64,000 bases of DNA from positions 155,728,498 to 155,792,497 of the forward strand of contig NC_133666.1 in the NCBI RefSeq assembly GCF_037893015.1, read 5' to 3'. Both the position numbers and the translations under genes were made by a program. Within the stretch, counting starts at the first letter, position 1; every line of letters begins with the position of its first letter. Under the pieces are notes generated by a model. The model had not been told where the DNA came from, did not search any database, and was given only the letters and a program-made list of their open reading frames with translations. Shown one piece after another: positions 54,700 through 64,000 of the stretch. Origin of the DNA: Macrotis lagotis. Lineage: Eukaryota > Chordata > Mammalia > Peramelemorphia > Peramelidae.

Positions 54700-54845
54700 A
54701 GGATCTCTCTGACCCAACTTACATCCCTCTCCAATCTATTCTCCATAGAGTTATCAAATTCTAAAAGGCAAGTTTAACCATGTCATTTGCATAATCAATG
54801 AATTTTAGTGACAACTTATTTACTCTTACTTGAAATATTATTTCA
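54700..54845 (+). mobile_element. L2 LINE fragment, sense
   Basis: It carries gcaagtttaaccatgtcatt and neighbouring words in L2 3' order, diverged. Confidence 0.4.
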
Positions 54846-55194
54846 TCTTTATCTTATTTTTTAAATTATTGTGAAGTTTTATAATTACATAATTATTAGT
54901 GGAGTAGCAGCTAATTCATACATGTATAAAACAAAATATGTAATAAAATAATATCAAATACAAAACAGATATGCAATCAAAAATAAATATATATATACAA
55001 TATAGAAACATGCTCAATTTTTTTTACAGATAGTGGCATGCAATCAAAAATTGAAGGCTACAGTTCTTGCCAATCTTTGTTTAAAATTTTTGCTTTATTA
55101 TGAACTTTAACAGAAAATAAAATGTAAATTTCCATAATAAGAATAGAACAGAAAAAAGAGGATTATATATATGAAACTGTGTACAACATGCTTT

Positions 55195-55791
55195 ATTAAA
55201 TATAGAAAGATTGTGTATTATTTACTATATAAACATATAATCTATGTTAAATATATAATAAATTCAATATATAACTTTCAGTGCTATCCGATTTGTGATT
55301 CGGTATGTTCTATTTTGTGTATTTAATATACTTGCATGACCCTCTTTAACTTATTTTGTTATTCTATTCCTAATTCCTTTCACCCTGCCCCCCACAATCT
55401 GCTGGGGAAAAAAATGAAAAATAAAGCCCTTGACATCAAATGAATAGCCAAATCAAATGAAACTCCTGAATAGGCCATGTCTACATTATAAATATTAAAT
55501 AAAGAAACAGATACGTATTATATACTATATAAGCATATAATCTATGTTAAATATATAATAAATTCAATATATAACTTTCAATGCTATCCTATTTGTGATT
55601 CACTATAGCCTTCCTTCTTTTCTGTCTTGTGTGTTTAATATACTTCTGTGACCTTTAACCTTTTTTATTATTCTATTCCTAATTCCCTTTGCCCTGCCAC
55701 TTGCAATCTGCTGGGGGAAAAACTGAAAAATAAAGCCCTTGTCATCAAATGAATAGCCAAACCAAATGAAACTCCTGAATAGGCCATGCCC
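55195..55791 (+). repeat. Tandem duplication, two units of about 300 bp
   Basis: Unit 1 (55195-55494) and unit 2 (55495-55791) share tctatgttaaatatataata, aattcaatatataactttca, tgaatagccaaa and aaatgaaactcctgaatagg in the same order. They differ at roughly 10% of sites plus small indels. The sequence just left of unit 1 resembles a marsupial LINE 3' region, so the unit may be part of a repeat. Confidence 0.92.
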
Positions 55792-55949
55792 AGAAATATA
55801 GGCCTTATTCTGTAGTTTGAGTCACTTGGACAGAAGGGGGACAGTTAATCAGCCAGCAGCAAGCATTTACTAAATAAGGACATATGTGTATATGTATATA
55901 TATTTATAAACATACATACATATAACGAGATACATGCAAAATGATGACG

Positions 55950-56237
55950 ATGTTTGTCCTTAAGAAGACATGACATCAGAGGAGGTGATGCCATAATAAG
56001 CATGTATATTTGAATGAAGGGATGCTGGGCTAAGTCACCAGTCTCACTTTCTCCTCCAGAGCCATCTTGGTCCAATGGTTAGATATGAATCAGGACAATT
56101 GGGTATGGCTCTGGATATGAGGTAATCAGGGGTAAGTGACTTGGCTAAGGTCACAAAGTTTGTGTCAGGTCTGAGGCCAGATTTGAATTTCAGTCCTACC
56201 ATCTCCAAGACCAGTGCTCTATCCACTGTGCCTCATG
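55950..56237 (-). mobile_element. MAR1-type CORE-SINE, antisense, near full length
   Basis: The tail tttgtccttaagaagacatg is followed by tgatgccataataagcatgt, tctcactttctcctccagag, agatatgaatcaggacaatt, then CORE gtgacttggctaaggtcaca and the 5' end accagtgctctatccactgt. Confidence 0.88.
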
Positions 56238-57299
56238 CAAAATAAATATATAGAGAGTAAGAGATTAGTCATTAGGTAAACCAGGAAAGCCCTACAGAGA
56301 GGGCTTAAGTTGAGTTTTGAGCAAGGAAACTGAGAGAGAAAAAGAGTTAAAACACTGACTTCAAGGTCAACCAATGCAAAAGAGAGAGTTGTGTTTGAGG
56401 AACTACAAATAGGTCAGGTTAGCTGAATTGCAGAATGCAAAAGGAGAGAATAAGTATCAGACTGGAAGAGGCCAAGTTAAAAAAAAAGTTTTAAATAACA
56501 AACAGGTGTTTATACTTAATCTTGGAAGTAATAAGAAAATCATTGATGGGGAGAAGGGAAGGTGACATAGTGCATGAACATTCTAGAAAAATTTACCTTA
56601 GCAGCTGAGAAGAGGATACTTTGATGTGGGATTGAGATAGAGAGACCAGTTAGAAGACTCTTGCAGTGGTTCAAGCATGAAGTGATATAGTGTTGGTGCG
56701 ATTAAAGAAAAAGGATTCAAGAGATGTGTTAGAAATGACAAGATTTGTCAGCTTGGGGTGAGTGAGAATGAAAAACTGAGGATGACAATAAAACCTGTGG
56801 ATTTGAGTGACTGGTTGGGTTATCCTTGACAGCAATAGGGAAGGTAGAAAGAGGCAAGAAAGTGGGATGAAGAAAATGAGTTTAATTTTAGTCATGTCAA
56901 GCTCCAAATGCCTATGTGGGACATCCAGCTTGAGAGATCCAGAAAGTATTTGGTTATAAAGAACTAGAACTCAGTAGAGAATAGAGCTTAATATATATAT
57001 TTCTGCACCTCATCTGCATAGAGATAATTGAACCCATGAGAATTATTGAGATCACCAAGTGATACAGAACAGAGTACAAAGAGAGGGCCCGGGATGGGGC
57101 ATGGCCTCAGCATGGGTAATTAACCAGTAGAAAGAGGAGGGATCAGACAGCAAGAGAACCAGAAGAGGACTCTTACTCAAACCCAAAGAGGAGGAAACTA
57201 TATGGGACATGATAAATATTGTTAGATGCAACTGAGAGGTCAATAAGGATTAAGTAACAATCAGGGACAAATTTAGGATATCTGTGAGAGAGAATACCA

Positions 57300-57597
57300 T
57301 CTGTATCCAGAGAAACGACTGTGGAGTTTAAATAAAGACCAAAGAGTATTACCTTCAATTAAAAAAAGTTCTCTTATCTACTACATAATTTTGCTATCTC
57401 TTAATACTTGACTTCTTCCTCAAGGATATGTTTTTTCCTCTCGACATTCAATTTTGACCTATGCATAGCATGGAAACAATGTGGGGGAGGGAGGGAGAGG
57501 GAAGGAAAGGTGGGGGGAACATTGTAAAATTGGAAACCTACTATTGTATATAATTGGAAAACAAATAAAATATTTATATAATAAAAAGGATTAATAA
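57300..57597 (+). mobile_element. L1 LINE 3' terminus, sense, inserted in the L2
   Basis: It begins tctgtatccagagaaacgac and follows the marsupial L1 3' UTR: accaaagagtattaccttca, ctcaaggatatgttttttcc, atgcatagcatggaaacaat, a GGGAGGGA tract, and aacaaataaaatatttata at the end. It is the strand complement of the 3' UTR in the young L1 at 32392. About 300 bases, 5'-truncated. Confidence 0.82.
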
Positions 57598-58759
57598 AAA
57601 GAGTAAGAATTAAGATATTAGAAAAAGATATTAGATTTAGCAAGAAAAGGTTCCTGGTAACCTTAAAGAGATCAATACTTTAGAGAGATCTAATTTCAAG
57701 TAGAGGTCAAGAACCAGGCTACAGAGGGTTTAGAATCTAGTAAGTGGAGAAGTGAAAGTACTCAGTGTAGATGACTTTTCAAGGAGTTTAGCAAAGGAGA
57801 GATAGGAGATAGCTAATGGGGGTAAGATCAAATAAGAATTTTTTTTAAGGATGTGGGCAACTCAGACATGTTTGTAGACTGTAGGGGAGAAATAAATAGA
57901 TTGGCAATAAGAAAATGAGTGGGGGTGATAGTGGGGTGAAGTTTGCTGGAGAGGTCAGTAGAGTATTGGATAAGACAGGCACATCTAGGAGGTGGCTTTG
58001 ACAAGGTTCAATTCTTTGTATGAGAAGGAAGATTTAATGAAATATCTGAATGATGTAAGATAAAGGGGAGAGAAGAAGGAGCTTTCAACAAATGACCTCA
58101 AATTTTTTTGGTGGGGAGTGAAGTATGAAGTTAGATCTTAAATTGAGAGGGTAAAGTAAGATGGTGCTATGAGAGGCTTGGGGAGAAACAAGAATGTTTG
58201 GAATGGCTATTGTGAAGAGTAAGACAATGTATTTAATAGGGAGAAATTGGATGTTTACCTTGCTACAATTAGCTCTCAGGTTGGATTAGACTCAGTTGGA
58301 GTAGACTCAGTTAATATAGTTTTGTAATTTCGTCCAAATCCCTCAATAAAATATGGCTAGGAGTGAAGAAGGCAAATGGTGCTAGTAATCCAAGGTTAGA
58401 ATTTGGCAAGGCACAAGGATAAGGGATGAGAGATTTGTGGACAGAGAATAGTGTTGAATAGTTGACTTACAAAAAGGTCAAGATAGGGAAGGAAAGAGAA
58501 TGAACCTAGTATCAGGGTGATGCTTTGGGAAAGAATTGAGGGGAAGACAGAATGGACATCATAGTGGAGATGAAGAACAGGGATAGGGATCATAAGGTTG
58601 AAGACAGAATCATCAAAAATATGATTAGATAAATGAATTTCAGAACAATAAAATAGGATACTTATGTATGACAGCCAGATTAAAGATAGGATCACCTTTT
58701 TCATATCTGAGGTGGTGTGGAGTAGATCATGTGAATTGATCAAAGAATAGGAAATATAA

Positions 58760-59191
58760 TGTGTAGACCTGATTCAAGTTGGCTCCTTATTTGTTTGGGT
58801 CTGATATTTGAATGAAACGAGATACTTGTAGTACACTTCTTTCAGTAATCAATACAAGGAGATTTATTTAGCCAGAGTATAGAAAAGATATTACACAAAG
58901 ATATTGCCACACTTAACTTGGATTAATGGGCTCCCTTGACTCCATATGGAACAGGATTTGATCTGACAAACTAGTGACTTCTGTGGTCTTTGGGCCATTC
59001 AACAAATCAGAAAAGACCAACCCAACTGGTTGGGTTGGTCTTTATACTTAGGTGACTGGGATGGCACCTCAATATACCAGAAGCCACTAGGAATTTGCAT
59101 CAACTACTTGAGCCTTAGCTCTTAGGCTAAGGAAAAGAAGTAGCCTAACTTACATGAAATGGAGCTCTGGTGGACTAGGAATCCTATCACA
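58760..59191 (-). mobile_element. Probable solo LTR of an endogenous retrovirus, antisense
   Basis: The 432-base block interrupts the L2. It starts TGTG and ends CACA, the TG...CA form of an LTR. On the minus strand it has a TATAAAG at about 59040-59046 followed by a 14-bp-arm hairpin, and an AATAAA at 58863-58868 about 180 bases later, as expected for U3-R. No coding part accompanies it. I found no convincing target-site duplication. The family is not recognised; age looks old. Confidence 0.6.
59012..59043. repeat. Perfect 14-bp palindrome with 4-bp loop
   Basis: The arms aaagaccaacccaa (59012-59025) and ttgggttggtcttt (59030-59043) flank ctgg. It overlaps the start of the TATA-like word on the minus strand of the putative solo LTR. 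Confidence 0.95.
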
Positions 59192-59850
59192 GGCAAGAAA
59201 GAATATTTGAAGATGTAGCAATATAAATGTTGAAGTTGTTTAGTAGGAAGGCAGGAGATGGGGAAAAGAGAAAGAGCCAGGTACTGAACTCATTAAGGCA
59301 GGAAGAAGAATGTCCTAGGATTTGATTGATAAGAGTTGCCAATTGATTTCCATGATGAATATGAACAATGTAAACCCTAAAAGGTTACTTAGCTAAAGTG
59401 ATGAAGTTTGAAAATGAAAATAAGGAGAAAGGGGGAGAGGGTTGGGAGAGGAAGTATAGTCAATTTTGGAAAGGTTGGCAAGGAAAGTAATACCATTAGA
59501 AAGGAGTCATGTTTCAGTGAAGGTCGTAGGATAGAAAGAATAAGAAAGGAAGAGGTTTAAGATTAAAAGGTCTTTGTTAATTATGAAGCAGGCTTTCCAG
59601 GGGGAAACATGGAGGGAGACAGATGTGGAGTAAAATTGGTGAGGGAAGATTGAAACAAGTACATGTGAAGGAGCAGGAAGATGAAGATAGGGGATCAAAG
59701 ATATACATCAGCAGATAGGGATGCAGAAACACTGGAAAGGGCAAATAGAAGAAGATGAGTATATTAAACATTCAGTAGTGAATCCAAAAAGAATCTCAGT
59801 GGTTGGAGAAAAATCTACTGATGAAGGAAAGTGATTAGATTATTCAAGGT

Positions 59851-60640
59851 CCTCTTTTGAAATTTGACCTCTGACAAGTAGAATGTCTTGTCTTGTGAGA
59901 ACCTAAGAGGCCTTCCTCATATCAGGAAGGAGCAGTTTGAGGCATAGTTTGAATCTAATCAGAAAATGGAATGTCAATTTTGTTTACTCTGAGGAAGATC
60001 CTGGGGGGAAAGGGACAAGTTAGGAAAAATTCTGTCCTCAATGCTAATGCCAGTACTAGAGGGCAGCCTGGCATTAGAGATGGTCCTGAGACTCATGCTA
60101 AAACATAATGTGATGCTGGAGGTGAACAGGGAAGCTGACAGGCCCTGGTACTGGAGGTCACTTTTAAGGCAAGGTAACATGCTTCATCATCAGTCTTCTA
60201 GAATCTTTCTTCTAGAATTCTAGAATCAATCTTCTAGAATCTATTAAATCTTTCAAAGTACATTCCCTCCCACTTTATAATGTAAGGAAATGCTTGAATG
60301 AGTGAATCAGTCTTATCATTTTACTCCAATTAATGCAAGTGTCAAAATGCTAGACCTTGATATATTCATCAGGTGAGAACCCATCTTCTATTGTTCACTA
60401 GATAAGAACAAAGTCAGAACACCTCTCTTAGGCTGCAGAGTAAGTCTAGGGAAATTGGTTACATCCTCTAAGATCTGTTTAAGCCATGGAACTAGTGTGA
60501 GCTTTTAGAAGAAAAGTAGTCATTCTTGAGAAGGAATTGATTAGTGAAGGAGAAAAAAGGCCTCAGTTTCAGCCTTGGTCTCTTACCTTCAAACCTCCAC
60601 CATTTTGGATAGAGCTTTGGGGGTAAATTCATATAGTTCC
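59851..60640. other. Downstream flank, unassigned, with a short TCTTCTAGAAT repeat
   Basis: At 60196-60243 the word tcttctagaat recurs three to four times with short spacers. Nothing else is recognised. The 60-codon frames here overlap on both strands and lack domains. Confidence 0.45.
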
Positions 60641-60800
60641 TCTTATTGTCTTGTTAGACATATTTCTAAATATTTTTACATTCTATAGTTAATTTGAATG
60701 AGGTCTCTATCTCCTGTTGGATTTGGCTGGTAATATACAGAAATACTGATTTATATGGCTAGAATATGCTGAATACAAATCAAGGCTTTTTGTAGAGTTT
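60640..60800 (-). mobile_element. Possible L1 fragment, antisense
   Basis: It shows ctgttggatttggctggtaa and tatacagaaatactgattta, in the place and order of the antisense ORF2 words seen at 15940-16000. Short and weak. Confidence 0.35.
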
Positions 60801-61179
60801 CCCCCCCCTCCAAAAAAAAGACACCATACTTAAGGGAAACACCTGTTGGATTACAGAAAAAAAGGATTTTAGGAATTATGTTTTGTCATTTTTACTCTCG
60901 AAACTTCATCCCATTTTCCCCTGGATTCTGTATATACTGTTGGGAGAGTATGTCACAGACTTTTGAGAGGGATGTTTATAGTAACTGATATTCTTTCACC
61001 TGGATAAGCTAGCTTCCCAAAAGCTAATTACATTTTGCTGGATAAATTATATCAACTAATATTGATGGCAAAGAGCACAGTTGTGGGGCACCCTCATCTC
61101 AACTGAGATAACCCTAAAGTCCTCAAAGAACATAATTTAGCCTTGCTTTGTGGACCCAGCTCATCATGTGGGTGGCATT

Positions 61180-64000
61180 TGGGGACTTATCTGCTACATT
61201 GCTCTTGTATAAATTGTTCTTGTCCTGCTAACTTCTGTCTATATCATTTCACAGATATCTTTCCTGGTTTCCCTGACACTGCCCATTTCATCATTTTTAT
61301 AGCATATTATTCCATAACATTCAAATATCATATTATTTATTCAGTCATAGTCTAGCTGATGGACACCTCTTAAGTTTCCTTTTGCTATAATAAAAAGAAT
61401 CACGAAGATTATTTGTATTTATGGGGTTCATTTTGTTCTTTTTATTACTTTAGAATGTAGACTTAGTAGCAATGTAACTAGAGAAAAAAGGATAGGAAGA
61501 GTTCAGTAGCTTTTGGAATATAATTCTGAACTGCTTTTCAGAATAGCTAGACCACTTCACAGACAAAACATGCAACATTTTTATTACGTAGAATTAAAAA
61601 AAGATGTTGCAGAAACAAAATTAATGCATTAATTTAACTATTCCCCCCCCCCCCAGAACATTTGTCATTGATTTTTTTTCAATTTTTGACATTTTGACAG
61701 GTGTAAGGTAGAACTTTAGAGTTGCTTGAATTTACATTTCTTTTTAATTAGTTTTGGGAACTTTTTTTTTATATTGGCTATTGGTAGTTTAGATCTATCC
61801 CTTTGAAAGCTGACAAAATGGCTCTTGTTGTAAGGAACTGGAATCTTTATGTATCAAGCATATTTATCAGATGAAATTGCTGCTTCTCTCTCTACCTATA
61901 ATTTCCCATTCCCCTTTTTAATTTTAACTGTATTTTTTTTGTTTATGCAACAGCTTTTTAATTCCAAGTAATAAAAATTGTCAATTTTGGTTTTTGTGGT
62001 TCTTTCTATTCCTTATTTGTTCCCCTACTCATAGGTACAAAGAAGATTTTGTTTCTTGCTCCTTTATGATATGGCTTTTTATATCTATATTTATTTGGAG
62101 CTTATTTTTGTATAAGATATGAGATCCTAGTTTAGTTTTTGTTAGGACACTTCCCAATTTTCATCATAGTTGTGACCTATGGGTTTACTGGACTCTGCTA
62201 TTATGTTCATTTGTTTCTATGTTTTGCACCCAAGATTGTCCTAATTTTTATTTAATTTGTATATGATCATTTTGAGGATTCCAGTTTTGTAGTATAATTT
62301 GAGATCCATTAAAAGTAGGACACCTTTTTGTCAATATTTTTTCATTATTTCCCTAAGATACTTGACCTTTTGTTCTTCCAGAAGAACTTTATTAACATTT
62401 TTTTCTAACCTGCTATTCTCTGGTAGTTTGATAGTTACGATCTTAAATAAGCTAATTACAACTGACATTGTTTCCTACATACTGACATGGCCTAACCACG
62501 AGGAATTAATAGCTCTTCAATTATTTAGGGCTTTATTGCTGTAGGGCATTTTGTAGTTGTATTCATATAGTTCCTGTTTGTGTAGACACTCAAATATTTT
62601 ATACATTCTATCTCTTCCTGGGAGAGTCTAATGATAATTTGTAGAAATATTGATTTATTTTATATCTTGCAGTTTTGTTTGTTATTATTTCAATGAATTT
62701 CTAGTTAACTACTTTGGGTTTTTTAAGTAGACCATCATCTGCAAAATTGATAGTTTTGTTTCCTTTTTTGCCCGTTTATTACCTTGATTTCCTTCTTATC
62801 TTATTGCTTGAGCTATAATTTCTAATTAGTAGTGGTGATAATGGATATCCTTCCTAGACCTGTAATCTTTTCTCGATAACATATAATGTTTTTGTTTTGC
62901 ATAAATACTCCTTACCATATTAAGAAGGGGTATATTTATAAAAACTAGAAATTTCATAAATTTTGAATGCATTTATTGATATGATCATGTGATTTTTATT
63001 AGTTATATTGATGTCTTGGTCTGTGTTTATGTATTACTTTATATTGGATAAACTGAAATTCCTGGTATAAATTAAAAATGCTCAGAGAATATCATCTGTC
63101 TTGTAGTTCTTTATTTTTATTTAATCATCAGTTAAGTCTTTTAAAAATTATTTGCTTTGTCTCTAGCTAGTTTAGCTATTAAAACCATATCTAGGCATAG
63201 TTTCTATTTTAACAAAAAGTTTATGAAATAATAGAAATAATGAAATGCTTGATAGAAAGCACTTGTAAATCCATCTGTTACTGGGGGCTTAATTTGTGAC
63301 TTCTTTTTCTAGTGTGGTACTATTAAAATAATCTTTCTTATTTTATTAATATGCATTCAATACTTTAACTATTAATTAATATCATTTAAATTATGGGTTT
63401 TGTTGCATATAATTTACATAGCAATTTCTGATAGCTTCATTTATTTCATATTCATTTGTAAAGGCTTTTTTTCACTTTTGATACATTTATTTTCCTTTTT
63501 TCTTTCTTCACCCTATTAGTTATTTATCTGCTTTTTTACTTTTAAAAATATTTATTTTTATTTTTTTCAAGTTTGTCATTCTCTCATTTGAGTTTCAGAC
63601 TTTCTACTTTGGTGTTTAGTTTTTGTTATTTTTCTAGTTGCGTGTTGGGTTTTTTAAAATTGAATTCCTAGTCCATTGATTTGTTCTTTTTTCTTCTGTG
63701 ATGAAAGTTTCCACAAGGGTTGTTCAATGAGCTCATGGATAGATATCAGAGTGTGAATTTTGAAAATTCAATATAATTGATTTCCTTTACAATCCTATTT
63801 ATACTTAATGCATTTTAAAACATTATTATATTATTCTGTGGAAATGTTTATTTTATTCCATAAATAAAAAATAAAATAAATTTAAAAAACTATTCTGATA
63901 AGGGATCCATGACATACTTCTGGTTTAGAGATATAAATTTCCATTTTTAGGATTGCTTTAGTTGTGTCCTTTAAGTTTTGTGTTATTGTCTCATTACTGC
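61180..64000 (-). mobile_element. Degenerate L1 LINE, antisense, running off the window
   Basis: The 3' UTR-like part is at 61180-61600, then antisense ORF2 order: ttgacaggtgtaaggtagaa, tcagatgaaattgctgcttc, ttcttccagaagaactttat, agtagaccatcatctgcaaa, tgcatttattgatatgatca. It is older and more gapped than the L1s at 7900 and 14450. It probably continues past the right edge. Confidence 0.65.

Larger units (their letters stand above)
56250..59850 (-). mobile_element. Long antisense L2 LINE (ORF2), interrupted twice
   Basis: The + strand runs through the reversed L2 order over more than 2.5 kb: tttaccttagcagctgagaa, agagaccagttagaagactc, cttgcagtggttcaagcatg, a gtttaattttagtcatgtca block, gccccatcccgggccc reversed near 57090, and ttcaaggagtttagcaaagg. 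The minus strand therefore encodes decayed L2 reverse transcriptase and upstream ORF2. Many stops break it. An L1 3' end (57300-57597) and a probable solo LTR (58760-59191) split it. Confidence 0.7.

Noticed and set aside
48551-64000. Exons of PPIC's usual mammalian neighbours (SNX24, PRDM6)
   Set aside because: I looked for PX-domain or SET/zinc-finger peptides on both strands and saw none. The flanks seem to be intergenic.

Overview
The window looks like nuclear DNA of a marsupial. It is AT-rich and dominated by interspersed repeats, and holds one multi-exon gene with GT-AG introns and a CpG-island promoter. The marsupial call rests on MAR1-type CORE-SINEs, many tRNA-derived SINEs of the marsupial WSINE1 kind, and L1 copies whose 3' parts match the marsupial L1 pattern. 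Two SINE copies (10917-11076 and 54067-54219) carry a shared variant set that I associate with Australian dasyuromorphs such as the Tasmanian devil. That species-level guess comes from memory and is weak.

The only protein-coding gene I can support is PPIC, peptidyl-prolyl isomerase C (cyclophilin C), on the + strand. Its five coding exons are 20258-20374, 39274-39387, 39982-40075, 46584-46768 and 47879-48007. They splice in frame to 212 residues, the length I know for human PPIC, with every catalytic position in place. The 5' end lies in a CpG island with an NRF1-type site and no TATA box. The 3' UTR probably ends near 48.55 kb.

Layout: 1-20 kb is the upstream flank, mostly antisense L1 bodies (1-1060, 7900-12170, 14450-17765, 18955-19830) with SINEs inserted in or near them, several with clear target-site duplications. 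20.0-20.9 kb is the promoter and exon 1. Intron 1 (18.9 kb) holds L2, CR1/L3, L1, a broken class I-like provirus (25532-30179) inserted into an old L2, MAR1 SINEs and a fairly recent 950-bp L1 insertion. Introns 2-4 hold MIR, L1 and L2 pieces, a possible antisense env-like fossil, a 50-bp minisatellite and a nearly perfect 131-bp inverted repeat. 48.6-64 kb is the downstream flank: two SINEs, CR1/L3, a 300-bp tandem duplication, a long antisense L2 split by an L1 3' end and by a probable solo LTR, and degenerate antisense L1 to the end.

I found no CRISPR array, operon, toxin system or other undescribed genetic system. The most unusual items are the intron 4 inverted repeat, the nested provirus, and the solo LTR with a hairpin beside its TATA box. 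Repeat family names come from recognition by eye, so edges are approximate unless a target-site duplication fixes them.
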